From contig JAFMKS010000002.1 in NCBI GenBank assembly GCA_017852835.1, forward strand, positions 1 to 47,107: DNA of 47,107 nucleotides, in the 5' to 3' direction. A program made the translations under genes and the position numbers. The notes under the pieces are model-generated. The model saw only the letters and a list, made by a program, of their open reading frames with translations, ran no database searches and was not told the DNA's origin. The stretch is from Paracoccaceae bacterium. Lineage in GTDB: Bacteria; Pseudomonadota; Alphaproteobacteria; Rhodobacterales; Rhodobacteraceae. The first letter of the stretch is position 1, and each line of letters begins with the position of its first letter. Positions 37,500-46,614 of the stretch are shown here, piece after piece.

Positions 37500-38785
37500 A
37501 ATGTGCTTTCAACTTGGGTAAGGACATGATCAAAAACTTCGATCATGAGATCAGCGTTTTCCATGGAAAAGGGCATGGGCGGACGCATTTTTGTGGTGTT
37601 GTAATGGATGCCCAATTTATTCATCAAAATCCCATTTTGGCGCATTAGATTTGCAACCTGATTTGCGATGTCTGTCGCGGGTGATTTGTCTGATTTATCC
37701 AACACCAACTCTGTTCCAAAAAACAAACCTTTGCCGCGCACATTGCCGATGATTGGATGAGTTTCGGATAACCGCGAAAGCTCTGCTTTGGCATAAGCGC
37801 CAACTCGGTCTGCATTATCCATCAGGTTTTCAGTTTCAATAACATCCAATACTGCGTTCGCTGCGGCCACGGAAACAGGGTTGCCACCAAATGTATTGAA
37901 GTATCTGAAGGATGTGCGGAATGCCGAAATGATATCATCTGACGTGATAACTGCCGCAACAGGATGGCCGTTACCCATTGGTTTTCCCAATGTAACGACA
38001 TCAGGGGTAAATCCCTGATATTGATGACCCCACATGTGCGAACCAATCCGCCCGAACCCTGGTTGAACCTCATCCCCGATGAGCAGGCCCCCTGCATTTT
38101 TTACGGCCCTAACGGTTGGGGCCAACCAGTTTTCAGGTAAATCTGGAAAACCCTCGTTTGCAAAGAATGGACAAATCAGCAGCCCTGCAAACCCGATCCC
38201 AGAGCGTTCCAGATCATCAATAGCATTTTCCACATGACGCGCGAAGTCGGCGGCATGTTGTTCTGGCATCATATCTCGCGGTGGGCGGTAACTGTCGGGG
38301 GCGGTAACAAAGCGAATATGGTCCGTTTGCGATGTGCTGGCCCGATTGGTCGATGAAAGGGCCGCAACCGCAGTTGTGTTACCGTGATAGGTGTGATCCG
38401 TCACAATAATTCCGCGTTTGCCTGTAACCGCCTCGGCCATACGCAAGGCGATATCATTGGCCTCTGATCCCGTGCAAACCATGATCATACTGGACAGTGG
38501 ATCATCAAACTTTGCGGTTAAACGCTCCGCATATGACAGGATCCCATCGTGTAGATAACGAGTGTGGGTATTCAACGTGGCGGCCTGTTTTGCAATCGCC
38601 TCAACCACATGTGGGTGACAATGCCCAACGTGGGGGACGTTGTTATAGCAATCAAGGTATTTGCGCCCATCTGCGTCATATACCCAAACTCCCTGCCCCC
38701 GCACCAAATGGATTGGATCATCATAAAATAGGGACATATTCGGCCCCAACAGGCGTCTGCGTTTATCGATCAGATTATTTGTCAC
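37496..38785 (-). CDS. Class III PLP enzyme, AGXT2L1/AGXT2L2-like (candidate amino-alcohol O-phosphate phospho-lyase)
   Basis: KYLDCYNNVPHVGHCHPHVVEAIAKQAATLNTHTRYLHDGILSYAERL matches the ETNPPL/PHYKPL subgroup; GDEVQPGFGR, TLGKPMGNGHPVAAVI (Schiff-base Lys). Confidence 0.85.
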   Translation of the reverse strand: MTNNLIDKRRRLLGPNMSLFYDDPIHLVRGQGVWVYDADGRKYLDCYNNVPHVGHCHPHVVEAIAKQAATLNTHTRYLHDGILSYAERLTAKFDDPLSSMIMVCTGSEANDIALRMAEAVTGKRGIIVTDHTYHGNTTAVAALSSTNRASTSQTDHIRFVTAPDSYRPPRDMMPEQHAADFARHVENAIDDLERSGIGFAGLLICPFFANEGFPDLPENWLAPTVRAVKNAGGLLIGDEVQPGFGRIGSHMWGHQYQGFTPDVVTLGKPMGNGHPVAAVITSDDIISAFRTSFRYFNTFGGNPVSVAAANAVLDVIETENLMDNADRVGAYAKAELSRLSETHPIIGNVRGKGLFFGTELVLDKSDKSPATDIANQVANLMRQNGILMNKLGIHYNTTKMRPPMPFSMENADLMIEVFDHVLTQVESTL

Positions 38786-40385
38786 GGCGTGAATACCTTA
38801 GATGAGAGCGTCGAACAGATTTTGATCGTGTGTGCATGATGCGGGTTTGGCGGTTGTTTAGATAAAAACCAAAATTCGTTGATACGTGTTTGTGTGCGAA
38901 TTTTTCAGCCTTTATTTCTCGACGTTCTGCCAAAACACGTCGGACATGTAGGATCAGAACCCCAACAATCATCATAAACAGGATAAATGCGATTGGACGA
39001 TCAATGAAATCAATTGGCTCTTTCACACGTGCCATTCCTGCGCGCAGCTTTACTTCCATAATGCCACCCAACACCATTCCAAGGATAATGGGGACGACAG
39101 GCAGGCTAAGGCGTTTTAAGGCAAAACCAATCACCCCAAAAAGTGCTGCGATGATGCAATCCGTCATTGAATTGCGAAGCGAATACACCCCAACAAAGCT
39201 AAGCGTCAGGATGATGGCGCCCAAAAAGCGGTTGGGGATTTTCACCACGTTTATGATGCTGTTTGTCGCAAAAATCAGAAAGACCAAGACCAGTACATTC
39301 AGGATCAAAAGCGCGATGTAGAGCGCCACTACGAAATCCATCTGATTGGCGAACAGTTGCGGACCAGGTACAACGTTATGCACATAGAACACCGATAGCA
39401 TCATGGCCGTTAACGCCTCACCAGGGATACCAAGCGCAAGCAGAGGCACCATGGCAGCAGCGGGTACAGCGTTATTTGCGGTTTCGGACGCGATTAAACC
39501 CTCGCTTGATCCTCGGCCAAAATCCTCTGGCCGCTTTGAACTGCGCTGAGCATAGGAATAACTTAGGAACTGTGCAGTGAATTCCCCAACACCTGGGATC
39601 ATGCCCATTGTGACACCAAAACTGCCCGAAACGGCAGCGATGCGGGGGTGCTTGGCCAATTCGCGTAATCCCTGCAACATGCCACCGCGCAGTTTTGTGA
39701 GGCGGATTTTTTCATCGTCCCCGTTCAAGAGATAAAACGCCTGAGAAAGTGCAAAAAGCCCCAAGACCACAACGATCAGATCAATGCCACCTGATAAAAA
39801 CGACTGATCAAACGTATACCGTTTTGTGTATTTCACGGGTTCAAGACCCACTGTGTTCAGGAATATCCCAAAACAAACGAGCGCGGCGGCGATTAAGGTT
39901 TGTCCACGGTGCACAACAATCACCAAAATCAATCCCAGCAGTGCAGCCAAGAATATTTCACGCGATCCAAACAGGGGCGCAATTTTTGCCAAAGTCGGTG
40001 CAAACAAAATCAAACAGATCACCGAAAACACGCCCCCGAAAAATGACGCAGAATAGGCAAGCGATAACGCGCGCCGCGCCTCTCCTCGGGTGGTCATGGG
40101 GAAACCATCATAGGTGGTTAGTGCATTAACGGCGGTTCCTGGTGTATTGATCAGAATTGCTGGTATCGCGCCGCCGTACATTGACGATCCGTAAATACCC
40201 AACAGTGTGGTTAAACCCACAATTGGATCCATGGAAAATGTCGCGGGCAATAGGATTGCAATTGCAACAGCAGGGCCAACACCCGGAATTGCGCCAATCA
40301 CAACACCACCGACAGAACCAACAAGCAGCGCGAGGATCACATCCCACCGCATTAAGATTTCTAAGGCTGAAACTAAAACGTCCAT
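38775..40385 (-). CDS. Tripartite tricarboxylate transporter, large permease (TctA family)
   Basis: GSVGGVVIGAIPGVGPAVAIAILLPATFSMDP; GMIPGVGEFTAQFLSYSYAQR; 12-TM-like pattern. Confidence 0.93.
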   Translation of the reverse strand: MDVLVSALEILMRWDVILALLVGSVGGVVIGAIPGVGPAVAIAILLPATFSMDPIVGLTTLLGIYGSSMYGGAIPAILINTPGTAVNALTTYDGFPMTTRGEARRALSLAYSASFFGGVFSVICLILFAPTLAKIAPLFGSREIFLAALLGLILVIVVHRGQTLIAAALVCFGIFLNTVGLEPVKYTKRYTFDQSFLSGGIDLIVVVLGLFALSQAFYLLNGDDEKIRLTKLRGGMLQGLRELAKHPRIAAVSGSFGVTMGMIPGVGEFTAQFLSYSYAQRSSKRPEDFGRGSSEGLIASETANNAVPAAAMVPLLALGIPGEALTAMMLSVFYVHNVVPGPQLFANQMDFVVALYIALLILNVLVLVFLIFATNSIINVVKIPNRFLGAIILTLSFVGVYSLRNSMTDCIIAALFGVIGFALKRLSLPVVPIILGMVLGGIMEVKLRAGMARVKEPIDFIDRPIAFILFMMIVGVLILHVRRVLAERREIKAEKFAHKHVSTNFGFYLNNRQTRIMHTRSKSVRRSHLRYSRRDK

Positions 40386-40393
40386 CGGTATCC

Positions 40394-40930
40394 TCAGAAA
40401 TTTAGAATGAAAAAGCTGCGCATGGCGTTTGGAAAGAGTTCATAAATCGCGCCCCCCGGTATTTTCACCTCGAGGAACGATTTAAAAATAACGACAATGC
40501 TGAACCCAATACAGGCGGCATAGGTCATCATTTTCTTATTTTTGTATCCTGCGCGATATGCAAGCGCAGGCAAAAATATGAGTGTGCTGATCAAATATCC
40601 TAGGTCCGGGACCACCCAAACATAGGCGATGAACCAAACACAGTATTCAACAACTTGTAACCACCGCTTGGCCTCTTGCAGATCAACTTGCAAAATCCTG
40701 CGTCGTGGCAGTCGCCACAAATGTAAGCCTGTGAAAAACACCATGCCAGTCAGGGCAATCATCGGCCAAAGTCGGGGTTGGGCGGCAAATTTGGTTTTTT
40801 TGATCCACTTTGTTTGATCGCCCAACTGCGAAATAAGCAAGATTGATAAAGCCAAAAAGAGAAGCGCAAAAATCAATTGACCGCGAATGGGCCCTTTAAA
40901 ACGACGCTCTTCAACGGAATCTCCGCGCAT
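40394..40930 (-). CDS. Tripartite tricarboxylate transporter, small membrane subunit (TctB family)
   Basis: 4-TM pattern and position between TctA and TctC. Confidence 0.85.
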   Translation of the reverse strand: MRGDSVEERRFKGPIRGQLIFALLFLALSILLISQLGDQTKWIKKTKFAAQPRLWPMIALTGMVFFTGLHLWRLPRRRILQVDLQEAKRWLQVVEYCVWFIAYVWVVPDLGYLISTLIFLPALAYRAGYKNKKMMTYAACIGFSIVVIFKSFLEVKIPGGAIYELFPNAMRSFFILNF

Positions 40931-40952
40931 GTAATCTGCCCATGGTGGATGG

Positions 40953-40971
40953 GGTCGGGCATGGCCCGACC
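40953..40971. repeat. Perfect 8-bp hairpin between tctC-like and tctB-like genes
   Basis: GGTCGGGC-ATG-GCCCGACC. Confidence 0.7.
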
Positions 40972-40979
40972 GTCTTTGT

Positions 40980-41921
40980 TTAATCTAGCAATGCACCGAT
41001 ACGGTCCATGGTTGCAATGTCATTTGCAACGCGTGCCGCACTGTCATCTGCACTTTGCCAATACACCAATGCACCTGTTTCTTTGGCTACGGCTTGTGCA
41101 CGGTCTGACATTACAGTTTCTTTGGCGACAGCGATGATCTTATCGCGCACATCCTGTGGTGTTTCTTTGCGAACAAACAGTCCGTTCCACAAGGCGATGT
41201 TCAGCGCTGGGTCGAGTTCACCGATCGCTGGGGCATCTGGCACCAATGGAATGCGCGAATCTGTGATTGATGTCAGAACCTTCACACTATCCAAACATGG
41301 TAGGATAAGTTGAAGTGTTGTGTTGATTACATCCGCATCGCCAGATGCCAATGTGTTACAATCAAGTGCGTCAAATGCTGCGTCTGATCCCCACTCAAAC
41401 CCTGCATTTTTTGCAAATGCTTTTGTAACTTGGGTCGGTGTCAATGGATCACCAAAGTGGCCAAGCGCAACATCGTTTGATTTTGCGTATTCTGCCAGTT
41501 CTTGCATCGATGAATACGGTGCATCCCCTGCTGTTGCGATCACGAATGGGTAGGTCAAAAAGATGCCAAGCGGGTCAAAGCGTTCGGGTGTGAGATCGTC
41601 GATGCCGATCTGGTGGCCAACAACAGGCACACCAATCACGAAAGAGCCGACCATGTATCCATCGGCAGGTGCGTTTGCCACTTCAATCGCGCCTGGGAAC
41701 GGTCCGCCACCGCCGCCTGGCTTGTTAACGACTGCTGCGGATGTTCCGTATGTTGCTTGGAAATCCTCGGCAATCATACGTGTCAGCACATCTTCCAAAT
41801 CGCCTGGAGGCCATGGAACGACGAAGGTTACGGGTTTTTCTGGATATTCTGCCATTGCGGTGCCTGCCAACGCAGACATTGCAAGTGCCGCTGCTCCGCA
41901 AAGCAGTTTCGTTGCGGTCAT
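40980..41921 (-). CDS. Tripartite tricarboxylate transporter substrate-binding protein (TctC/Bug family)
   Basis: Signal peptide; YPEKPVTFVVPWPPGDLEDVLTRMIA; VVNKPGGGGGPF. Confidence 0.93.
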   Translation of the reverse strand: MTATKLLCGAAALAMSALAGTAMAEYPEKPVTFVVPWPPGDLEDVLTRMIAEDFQATYGTSAAVVNKPGGGGGPFPGAIEVANAPADGYMVGSFVIGVPVVGHQIGIDDLTPERFDPLGIFLTYPFVIATAGDAPYSSMQELAEYAKSNDVALGHFGDPLTPTQVTKAFAKNAGFEWGSDAAFDALDCNTLASGDADVINTTLQLILPCLDSVKVLTSITDSRIPLVPDAPAIGELDPALNIALWNGLFVRKETPQDVRDKIIAVAKETVMSDRAQAVAKETGALVYWQSADDSAARVANDIATMDRIGALLD

Positions 41922-41957
41922 AGTAGTCTCCCTGTTTACCATATCGGTTTATTATAT

Positions 41958-41970
41958 GAACCAATGGTTC
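41958..41970. promoter_or_regulatory. Candidate IclR-type operator (inverted repeat)
   Basis: GAACCA-A-TGGTTC in the divergent tctC/iclR intergenic region. Confidence 0.45.
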
Positions 41971-41979
41971 TTTTTCAGA

Positions 41980-42006
41980 TTGACAGAGCCTACGTCTTTC
42001 TGTCAA
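41980..42006. promoter_or_regulatory. Second inverted repeat in the divergent tctC/iclR region
   Basis: TTGACAGA (41980-41987) ... TCTGTCAA (41999-42006). Confidence 0.4.
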
Positions 42007-42077
42007 CAAAAAATAGGGCCTACCGAAAAAGACACAACAAATCCATCAACGCCGAACTATCAGTAAGGGTAAATTCC

Positions 42078-42848
42078 ATGGGAACAACATCTAAGGCACT
42101 GAGTCTGCTTAGATTGTTTTCGAATAGTCAGCCTGAAATCGGGTTAACCGAATTATCGCGCCAATCGGGAATGAATAAGGCGACTGTTTACCGATTGATG
42201 AGCGATTTGGCAGAATATGGGTTTGTTGAGCAAGTAGGTGCGGATCGGATGTACCGCATCGGCCCAGGAATAATGCGATTGGCGGTTCTGCGCGAAACAA
42301 CCGTTCCTTTGCGCAGTATCGCGAAAGAGCATGTGCGTGCCTTGGCCGAAGAAATTGGGGAGACCACGCATGTGTCACAGGTATCTGGAGATGAATTGTC
42401 AACGCTGACATATGCCTATAGTGCAAAGCACGGCACACGGGTGACGATGGAAGACGCCGAACGTTTACCGTTTCATGCGACCAGTTCGGGGCTAGCGGTT
42501 CTAACCTATTCAAAAGTAGCGTTGGTTGATGCAATTTTGTCCAAACCTTTGGATAAACGCACGAGCCATACAATGGTGGACCCCTCGCAAATCAGGGATG
42601 AACTTGGGCGTATTTCTGCGCGTGGATATGCAGAATCCGTTAGTGGATTTGAACAAGATGTCCACAGTGTTGCCGCGCCAATATTTGCAGGTGGTGCAAC
42701 CGTCTGTGGTGCCTTGGCCATTGCTGCACCTGTGGGACGCGTGAATGAGGCGTTGCGATCCAGGATGATCGCGGCTGTACAGGAACGCGCTCGAATGATT
42801 ACCGATTTGATGGCTGGCGCAATGCCTGTGTCACTTGATTCACCCTAA
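42078..42848 (+). CDS. IclR family transcriptional regulator
   Basis: KALSLLRLFSNSQPEIGLTELSRQSGMNKATVYRLMSDLAEYGFVEQ wHTH; ATSSGLAVL and C-terminal IclR effector domain. Confidence 0.94.
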   Translation: MGTTSKALSLLRLFSNSQPEIGLTELSRQSGMNKATVYRLMSDLAEYGFVEQVGADRMYRIGPGIMRLAVLRETTVPLRSIAKEHVRALAEEIGETTHVSQVSGDELSTLTYAYSAKHGTRVTMEDAERLPFHATSSGLAVLTYSKVALVDAILSKPLDKRTSHTMVDPSQIRDELGRISARGYAESVSGFEQDVHSVAAPIFAGGATVCGALAIAAPVGRVNEALRSRMIAAVQERARMITDLMAGAMPVSLDSP

Positions 42849-42866
42849 CATAAAGGAGGCGCTTCG

Positions 42867-44219
42867 GTGAAAGATTCAAACTATTTGAAAGAGCGGAACG
42901 CAAAATCGATTTGGCACCCTATGGCGCATCCTGCCGATAGCCTTAATAACCCTCCAACCATTGTAACAGAGGCTGAAGGGACGCGTATCTCGGATGTGGA
43001 CGGTCATCAGGTAGTTGATGCGGTTGGCGGTTTGTGGAATGTGAACCTTGGGTATTCATGTGAACCCGTAAAGGCCGCAATCGCAAATCAGTTGGATCGC
43101 CTTCCCTACTATTCGATTTTTCGGGGAACTTCGAACGACTGTGTCATCGAACTGGGTGACATGTTGCAGGATTTCTTTGCACCTGATGGATTAACGCGGG
43201 CATTTTATACCTCTGGTGGATCAGACTCGGTTGAAACGGCGCTGCGGCTTGCGCGTCAATACCATAAGATCAAAGGGCAAGAATCGCGTACGAAATATTT
43301 GTCGTTGAAAAAGGGGTATCACGGTACGCATTTTGGCGGCGCATCTGTAAACGGAAATGCGAATTTTCGCACCGCCTATGAACCGCTGATGCCGGGATGT
43401 TTTCATATTCCCGCGCCCTACACGTATCGCAATCCGTTTAATGAAACGGACCCAGAAAGCCTTGCGCAGTTATGCTTGCAAGCGCTAGAGGATGAAATTG
43501 CATTCCAAGGTGCCAATACGATTGCCGCACTGATAATGGAGCCAATTTTGGGCGCAGGGGGCGTTATTCCGCCACACGAAAGCTTTATGCCAGGCGTGCG
43601 CAAAATCTGTGATCAACATGGCATCCTTCTGATCGCGGATGAGGTTATCACGGCCTTTGGGCGCACGGGGAGTTGGACGGGTTCACGGCACTGGGGTGTT
43701 AAACCTGATCTCATGTGCACAGCCAAGGCGATCACCAATGGATATTTTCCGTTTGGCGCGGTTATGATTGCTGATCATGTTGTTGAGGTGTTTGAGGGCG
43801 ACACTGAGGGCAAAGCCGCCATTGGGCATGGTTATACGTATTCTGGTCATCCAGTTGGGGCAGCGGCGGCAATTGCATGTGTCACGGAAACACTGCGTTT
43901 AAATGTAAAAGACAACGCCGCCGCGCTTGGTCAACAGTTGTTTGAAGGTCTCCAAAAACTGTATGACGATTTTGACATGATTGGAGATGTGCGTGGTGGA
44001 CATGGATTGATGTGCGCACTTGAACTGGTGTCTGAGCGTGCAACAAAAAAACCAATTGATAAGGTGACACCGGTTAAGTTGCAAAAGGCGGCCTATGAAA
44101 GTGGTGCAATGATCCGTGTATCGGGGCCGAATGTCATTTTATCACCCCCCTTGGTTCTGACGGCTGAGGACGTGGACACAATTTTGGCGGCATTGCGGTC
44201 TGGGTTCCAATCACTCTAG
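42867..44219 (+). CDS. Class III aminotransferase (omega-amino acid/amine:pyruvate type)
   Basis: SIWHPMAHPADSLN; GGLWNVNLGY; LIADEVITAFGRTGSW; CTAKAITNGYFPFGAVM. Confidence 0.92.
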   Translation: MKDSNYLKERNAKSIWHPMAHPADSLNNPPTIVTEAEGTRISDVDGHQVVDAVGGLWNVNLGYSCEPVKAAIANQLDRLPYYSIFRGTSNDCVIELGDMLQDFFAPDGLTRAFYTSGGSDSVETALRLARQYHKIKGQESRTKYLSLKKGYHGTHFGGASVNGNANFRTAYEPLMPGCFHIPAPYTYRNPFNETDPESLAQLCLQALEDEIAFQGANTIAALIMEPILGAGGVIPPHESFMPGVRKICDQHGILLIADEVITAFGRTGSWTGSRHWGVKPDLMCTAKAITNGYFPFGAVMIADHVVEVFEGDTEGKAAIGHGYTYSGHPVGAAAAIACVTETLRLNVKDNAAALGQQLFEGLQKLYDDFDMIGDVRGGHGLMCALELVSERATKKPIDKVTPVKLQKAAYESGAMIRVSGPNVILSPPLVLTAEDVDTILAALRSGFQSL

Positions 44220-44639
44220 ATCTCGTAAATCATCAAGTATATCTAACAGCGTTTCAAACCGCCGTGGGCCAAGTTTATCGCGAATTTGCGCGGCAATTTC
44301 GGCAGCTTTGGCCGCATTATCATTAATTATTGCCTGACCCATATCTGTAATTTCGATCACTGTGCGTCTGCGATCATTGGGGTGTTCGCGCCGCACTACG
44401 AACCCCTTTTGTGCCATGGATTGAACGATCCGTGTCTGGCTGGGCAGTAAGAGTGCTGCATGCTTGGATAGTTGAGAGGGTTCTAACGCGCCGTGTTCGT
44501 TTAGAACACGTAAAACACGCCATTGTTGTTCCGTCAGACCACTTTCGCTCAACATCTGACGAATTGGGGACATCACATTCTCACGCGCCCGAATAAGCGC
44601 GATTGGTAATGATCGTTGTGTCGAGGGTAGTTGCTTCAT
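44211..44639 (-). CDS. hpaR: MarR-family regulator, HpaR type
   Basis: RSLPIALIRARENVMSPIRQMLSESGLTEQQWRVLRVL; divergent from hpaFED. Confidence 0.88.
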   Translation of the reverse strand: MKQLPSTQRSLPIALIRARENVMSPIRQMLSESGLTEQQWRVLRVLNEHGALEPSQLSKHAALLLPSQTRIVQSMAQKGFVVRREHPNDRRRTVIEITDMGQAIINDNAAKAAEIAAQIRDKLGPRRFETLLDILDDLRDLE

Positions 44640-44678
44640 GTGAGTATAATAACAATTGACTCGATTGATGCAATATAT

Positions 44679-44690
44679 TTAACATGTTAA
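44679..44690. promoter_or_regulatory. Candidate HpaR operator
   Basis: Perfect 12-bp palindrome TTAACATGTTAA in the hpaR/hpaF intergenic region. Confidence 0.45.
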
Positions 44691-44715
44691 TGATTTCGAT
44701 GTTAAGGATATTTCT

Positions 44716-45099
44716 ATGCCACACCTAATGATCGACTATTCTGCGAATGTTGAACCAGACGTGGACATAGGCGGATTGTGTAACACTCTACGCGGCGTCG
44801 CGGCGTCAATAGATGCATTTCCATTGGCTGGGGTAAAGGTTCGCGCGGTGCGGGTTGACCATTATGCAATAGCAGACGGAAACCCCGAACATGGGTTTAT
44901 CGATATCGCCGTTCGTATCCGCGAAGGTCGTGATATGGAAACCAAGCAAAATGCAGCCCAGAAAATATTTGACGCTGCCAATGAATTTGTTGCTGACGTT
45001 ATGCGGCGCCGATCGCTGGCGTTGTCCCTAGAGCTGCGCGATATCGATGCAGCGCTTTCACCAAAATCTGGATCAATCCGAAAATACCTGGAGCTATAA
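44716..45099 (+). CDS. hpaF: 5-carboxymethyl-2-hydroxymuconate delta-isomerase
   Basis: MPHLMIDYSANVEPDVDI; HYAIADGNPEHGFIDIAVRIREGR; SLALSLELRDID. Confidence 0.92.
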   Translation: MPHLMIDYSANVEPDVDIGGLCNTLRGVAASIDAFPLAGVKVRAVRVDHYAIADGNPEHGFIDIAVRIREGRDMETKQNAAQKIFDAANEFVADVMRRRSLALSLELRDIDAALSPKSGSIRKYLEL

Positions 45100-46614
45100 A
45101 TGTCAGATTTAACTTCGAATTTAGAAAAACTATCTGGATACCTTGAACGTTTTAAATCGACGGGTGTGTCGCACCATATCAATGGTAAAAATCTTTGGTC
45201 CAAAAGCAGAGATACATTTCAATCTATTTCACCAGTTGATGAATCCTTTATTTGCGATGTTGCCAAGGGAGGTGCCGAAGAAATTGCATTGGCAGCGGAT
45301 GCCGCGAAAAACGCATTTCCTGAATGGCGTGATCTAACGGGAATCGAGAGGAAAAAAATCCTACACAAGATCGCGGATGGCATCGTTGCCCGCGCCGAAG
45401 AGATCGCATTGTGCGAAAGTTGGGACACAGGGCAACCTATTCGATTTATGGCCAAGGCCGCGATCCGCGGTGCCGAGAATTTTCGGTTCTTTGCTGATCG
45501 TGCACCTGCCGCGCGCGATGGCCAAAGCCTGCCTTCCCCAACACTTATAAATGTAACAACGCGTGTTCCAATTGGTCCCGTTGGTGTCATTACGCCATGG
45601 AACACACCCTTTATGCTATCCACGTGGAAAATCGCGCCCGCATTAGCCGCAGGCTGCACCGTTGTTCACAAACCCGCAGAGCTAAGTCCGGTAACAGCCA
45701 GCATTCTGATGGAGATTGCAAAGGAGGCAGGTTTACCAGATGGGGTTTGGAATTTGGTAAATGGGATTGGAGAAGAGGCTGGCAAAGCTCTATGCGAACA
45801 CTCAGATATCAAGGCGATTGCATTTGTCGGCGAAAGCCGTACGGGCAGCCAAATTATGAAACAGGGTGCAGATACGTTAAAGCGTGTTCACTTTGAACTG
45901 GGCGGTAAAAACCCTGTCGTTGTATTTGATGATGCGGATTTGGACCGCGCCTTGGATGCAGCGATATTCATGATTTATTCGTTGAATGGCGAACGTTGTA
46001 CGTCGTCGTCCCGTTTGTTGGTGCAAGACACAATTGCAGATACGTTCGAGGCGAAATTGATTGAACGTGTAAATGCGATCAAGGTTGGTCATCCCCTTGA
46101 TCCAGCGACCGAAGTTGGCCCACTTATTCACACCGCCCACTTTAACAAAGTTTCCTCATACTTTGATATTGCAAAGACGGATGGTGCAACAGTCGCAGCA
46201 GGTGGTGCGCGTGACGGTGATATTGGATTTTTCGTAAAACCAACCCTGTTCACACATGCGACAAACGACATGCGCATTGCACAAGAAGAAATATTTGGAC
46301 CTGTCTTAACATCCATTCGGTTCACTGATGAAGATCAAGCGTTACAGATGGCCAATGACGTGAATTATGGCTTAACGGGCTATATCTGGACCAATGATCT
46401 GACCCGAGCACTGCGATTTAGTGATAAGTTAGAGGCAGGTATGATTTGGGTGAATTCGGAAAACGTGCGACACCTGCCCACACCCTTTGGTGGTGTTAAG
46501 GCTAGCGGCATCGGTCGTGATGGCGGCGATTGGTCGTTTGAGTTTTATATGGAACAAAAACATATTGGATTTGCCACTGGATCGCACACTATCCCAAAAC
46601 TAGGAAAACTGTAA
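45100..46614 (+). CDS. hpaE: 5-carboxymethyl-2-hydroxymuconate semialdehyde dehydrogenase
   Basis: ALDH motifs FELGGKNPVVVFDDAD and NGERCTSSSRLL; located between hpaF and hpaD. Confidence 0.92.
   Translation: MSDLTSNLEKLSGYLERFKSTGVSHHINGKNLWSKSRDTFQSISPVDESFICDVAKGGAEEIALAADAAKNAFPEWRDLTGIERKKILHKIADGIVARAEEIALCESWDTGQPIRFMAKAAIRGAENFRFFADRAPAARDGQSLPSPTLINVTTRVPIGPVGVITPWNTPFMLSTWKIAPALAAGCTVVHKPAELSPVTASILMEIAKEAGLPDGVWNLVNGIGEEAGKALCEHSDIKAIAFVGESRTGSQIMKQGADTLKRVHFELGGKNPVVVFDDADLDRALDAAIFMIYSLNGERCTSSSRLLVQDTIADTFEAKLIERVNAIKVGHPLDPATEVGPLIHTAHFNKVSSYFDIAKTDGATVAAGGARDGDIGFFVKPTLFTHATNDMRIAQEEIFGPVLTSIRFTDEDQALQMANDVNYGLTGYIWTNDLTRALRFSDKLEAGMIWVNSENVRHLPTPFGGVKASGIGRDGGDWSFEFYMEQKHIGFATGSHTIPKLGKL

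Noticed and set aside
45100-46614. Aldehyde dehydrogenase as a final step of the proposed amine pathway
   Set aside because: It sits directly between hpaF and hpaD and is better explained as HpaE of homoprotocatechuate degradation.
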